Origin: VGJJ01 sp964480705
GTDB taxonomy: Archaea; Iainarchaeota; Iainarchaeia; Iainarchaeales; VGJJ01
DNA: 64,000 nt
Assembly (NCBI GenBank): GCA_964480705.1
Contig: CAYZPC010000005.1
Location: 1-64,000, forward strand
Direction: 5' to 3'
The stretch's first letter is position 1. Every line of letters begins with the position of its first letter. The notes below the pieces were generated by a model, which was given only the letters and a program-made list of their open reading frames with translations, was not told the origin of the DNA and made no database searches. The position numbers and the translations under genes are program-made. This document shows, piece by piece, positions 62,439 to 64,000 of the stretch.

Positions 62439-64000
62439 GTGAACGCGGTGCTGACGGACTCTTCCATCAAAGTGTTTGCGGTGGCACCGGACGGAACCGC
62501 GCTGGATGCTAAACTTTCGCTCAAAATTACTTCCGGAACGGGAGTAGTCTGGTCAAGCGTATCCGGACCATTAGTGGGAACGGCGACGCAGAGCACGGAA
62601 AAGATTGCTGTGCGCGTGGCTAAAAATTATTCAAGCGAAGTGGACTCGTATGATTATTTTTTTACCATCGATTCGGACGCGAGTGTAGTGGATGGTCCGA
62701 GTGCGGGAAGCGCGCTCGCATTGTTAGTGGTGAGTGCCCTGCAAGACAAAAAAATTCCCACAAATGTAGGGCTCACTGGCACCATCACCAACAACGGGGA
62801 AGTGGGTCCGGTTGGGGGAATTTTTGAAAAAGCTAAAGAAGCCGCAGAGAATGGAATCAAACTCTTTCTCATCCCGCGAGGAGAATCAAAGCAAGTAGTA
62901 AAATTTCCGGATGGAGTGAAAAACATTAGTCTTCCCGAATATGCTTTAGAAGAGTGGGGAATGAAAGTCGTGGAAACAGGAACATTAGACGAAGTGCTGC
63001 ACTACGCATTCACCGATATTTCCAGCATTGATATTTCACAAACCACCCCGCCGGAGGAACCTGCCTACATTCCGGAAAAAATAACCACGAATGGTGTGGT
63101 GGAACCAATGAAAGTTTTGAATCAGAAATTTATTGAGCAAACGAGAGACGAATTGAAGCAAGCGCAAGCGGCGTTGAATCAAACCCTTTTGGATGATGAG
63201 GGGCTCATTGAGGTGTTGTCGCGCACGCTCGGGGATTCGGAAAAAACAGTGAATGAAGCTGAATTGCTCGTGCAGAATGGGTATCAATATTCGGCGGGAA
63301 ATTACACGTTTTTGTCAAAAGTGAATGCGTTCTTTGTACATGATGTGGCGGAGAATCCTGAACTATTGGATTTGGAAGACGATGCATTATTGCAACGCGT
63401 GAATGAATTGGAAAAAATGGTGGATGCTCACCAAAAAATTCTCGAAAGCACCGTTCCCATTGAGGGAGTGGAATGGTATATTGCCGCGCAACAACGACTA
63501 ACATGGGCAGAGTTAGAAATAAACAAGCTGCAGGATTCTCCAACGATTGTGGTGGTGACCGAAGATGCGGTGCACGCGCAGGCCGTGGCACGCGTGCAGG
63601 ATTATGAGTTTGCGCGCGCATGGTATGAGTCCAGCCAAGAATTTTACGCGATTGCGCTGCAACTTAGCACGAAAGGACTGAAGAGCCAGAGTCCGTTTGT
63701 AGATTACTATGGTGACTTTTTAGAAAACTCTCAAAATGGATTAGATATTATCTCGGAAGCGGAAGGAGAAGACGCTCGACGAAGGTTGGATGCAGCGGTG
63801 CTCGACCAAGCGGGATTGAGACACTTATCCGCGGCAATGAATTCAGCATCCTCGCTCGCACTCATCAACTCTACCCTTATTCAAAATGATTCCAACTCGG
63901 ATGTGCGCGAGGTGTTAGAACAAACCATTGCGGAATTGGAAGATAAAATGGAAATGGAACCCACTCGGTATGCGTGGCCGCGCTTGTATTTGGACCACGC
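62439..64000 (+). CDS. Archaeal Lon-type (S16) serine protease, partial at both ends
   Basis: 520 residues visible, open to the window end. The Lon protease fold spans the first ~190: catalytic serine in VVDGPSAGSAL (codon 62700-62702) and catalytic lysine in VGGIFEKAKEA (codon 62829-62831), the Ser-Lys dyad of S16. No AAA+ ATPase domain is seen; the C-terminal ~330 residues are helical and acidic with heptad-like stretches (LLQRVNELEKMVDAHQKIL). This matches the archaeal group of ATPase-less secreted or membrane-bound Lon-like proteases (COG1750 type). The N-terminus, where a signal peptide would be, is lost in the gap. It may process surface proteins of the kind encoded upstream, an inference from context. 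Confidence 0.82.
   Translation, partial: MNAVLTDSSIKVFAVAPDGTALDAKLSLKITSGTGVVWSSVSGPLVGTATQSTEKIAVRVAKNYSSEVDSYDYFFTIDSDASVVDGPSAGSALALLVVSALQDKKIPTNVGLTGTITNNGEVGPVGGIFEKAKEAAENGIKLFLIPRGESKQVVKFPDGVKNISLPEYALEEWGMKVVETGTLDEVLHYAFTDISSIDISQTTPPEEPAYIPEKITTNGVVEPMKVLNQKFIEQTRDELKQAQAALNQTLLDDEGLIEVLSRTLGDSEKTVNEAELLVQNGYQYSAGNYTFLSKVNAFFVHDVAENPELLDLEDDALLQRVNELEKMVDAHQKILESTVPIEGVEWYIAAQQRLTWAELEINKLQDSPTIVVVTEDAVHAQAVARVQDYEFARAWYESSQEFYAIALQLSTKGLKSQSPFVDYYGDFLENSQNGLDIISEAEGEDARRRLDAAVLDQAGLRHLSAAMNSASSLALINSTLIQNDSNSDVREVLEQTIAELEDKMEMEPTRYAWPRLYLDH

Noticed and set aside
1..64000. CRISPR arrays, insertion sequences, integrases or attachment sites
   Set aside because: No spaced direct repeats, transposase-like proteins or terminal inverted repeats were noticed when reading both strands.

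Overview
The window looks archaeal. Evidence: A/T-rich TATA boxes about 24-26 nt upstream of leaderless start codons, class III-type prepilin signal peptides, an archaeal GspE2/TadA-type ATPase with a two-domain TadC partner, an archaeosortase, a PGF-pre-PGF domain protein, a TrmB regulator and an archaeal-type glutamyl-tRNA synthetase. The many very large surface proteins and compact gene packing suggest a DPANN-type lineage, perhaps near Diapherotrites or Micrarchaeota; that placement is a guess. The sequence is a scaffold with two 100-N gaps (55412-55511 and 62339-62438).

Layout. 1-5.5 kb: the 3' end of a tRNA, then housekeeping and unknown genes (cupin, ABC-F ATPase, small membrane proteins, GNAT acetyltransferase, a Cys-rich membrane peptide with a hairpin-rich leader, a DUF2391-like protein, a PGF-pre-PGF surface protein). 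5.5-14.5 kb, minus strand: an M29-type aminopeptidase and a type IV-pilus-like locus made of the motor ATPase, the platform protein TadC, three class III signal-peptide pilins (one a 55-residue mini-pilin), two small basic proteins and a polytopic membrane protein. 14.5-57.5 kb, plus strand: an archaeosortase followed by five paralogous giant proteins (2912, 2543, 2704, 2384 and at least 2300 residues), with a PilX/GspK-like pilin carrying Cys-rich DUF4215-type repeats, a small membrane protein and a basic repeat protein between them. 57.6-64 kb: two small membrane proteins, TrmB, gltX, a small basic protein, a truncated threonine synthase and a truncated archaeal Lon-type (S16) protease.

How it may work together. 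The giants share a cytoplasmic N-terminal tag (E-D-x-W/Y-Y ... L-D ... P-V-Y ... D-P-I), one transmembrane helix and a long extracytoplasmic part with carboxypeptidase-regulatory/Ig-like repeats, a YYRAW...R-x-P-x-D core and, in four of the five, a C-terminal YCDATQ/LPFNG region. They differ mainly by modules inserted at two equivalent places. With the pilus machine and archaeosortase alongside, the region reads as a cell-surface island for appendages and giant membrane-anchored fibres, plausibly used to contact other cells. The function is inferred; the family architecture is read directly from the sequence.
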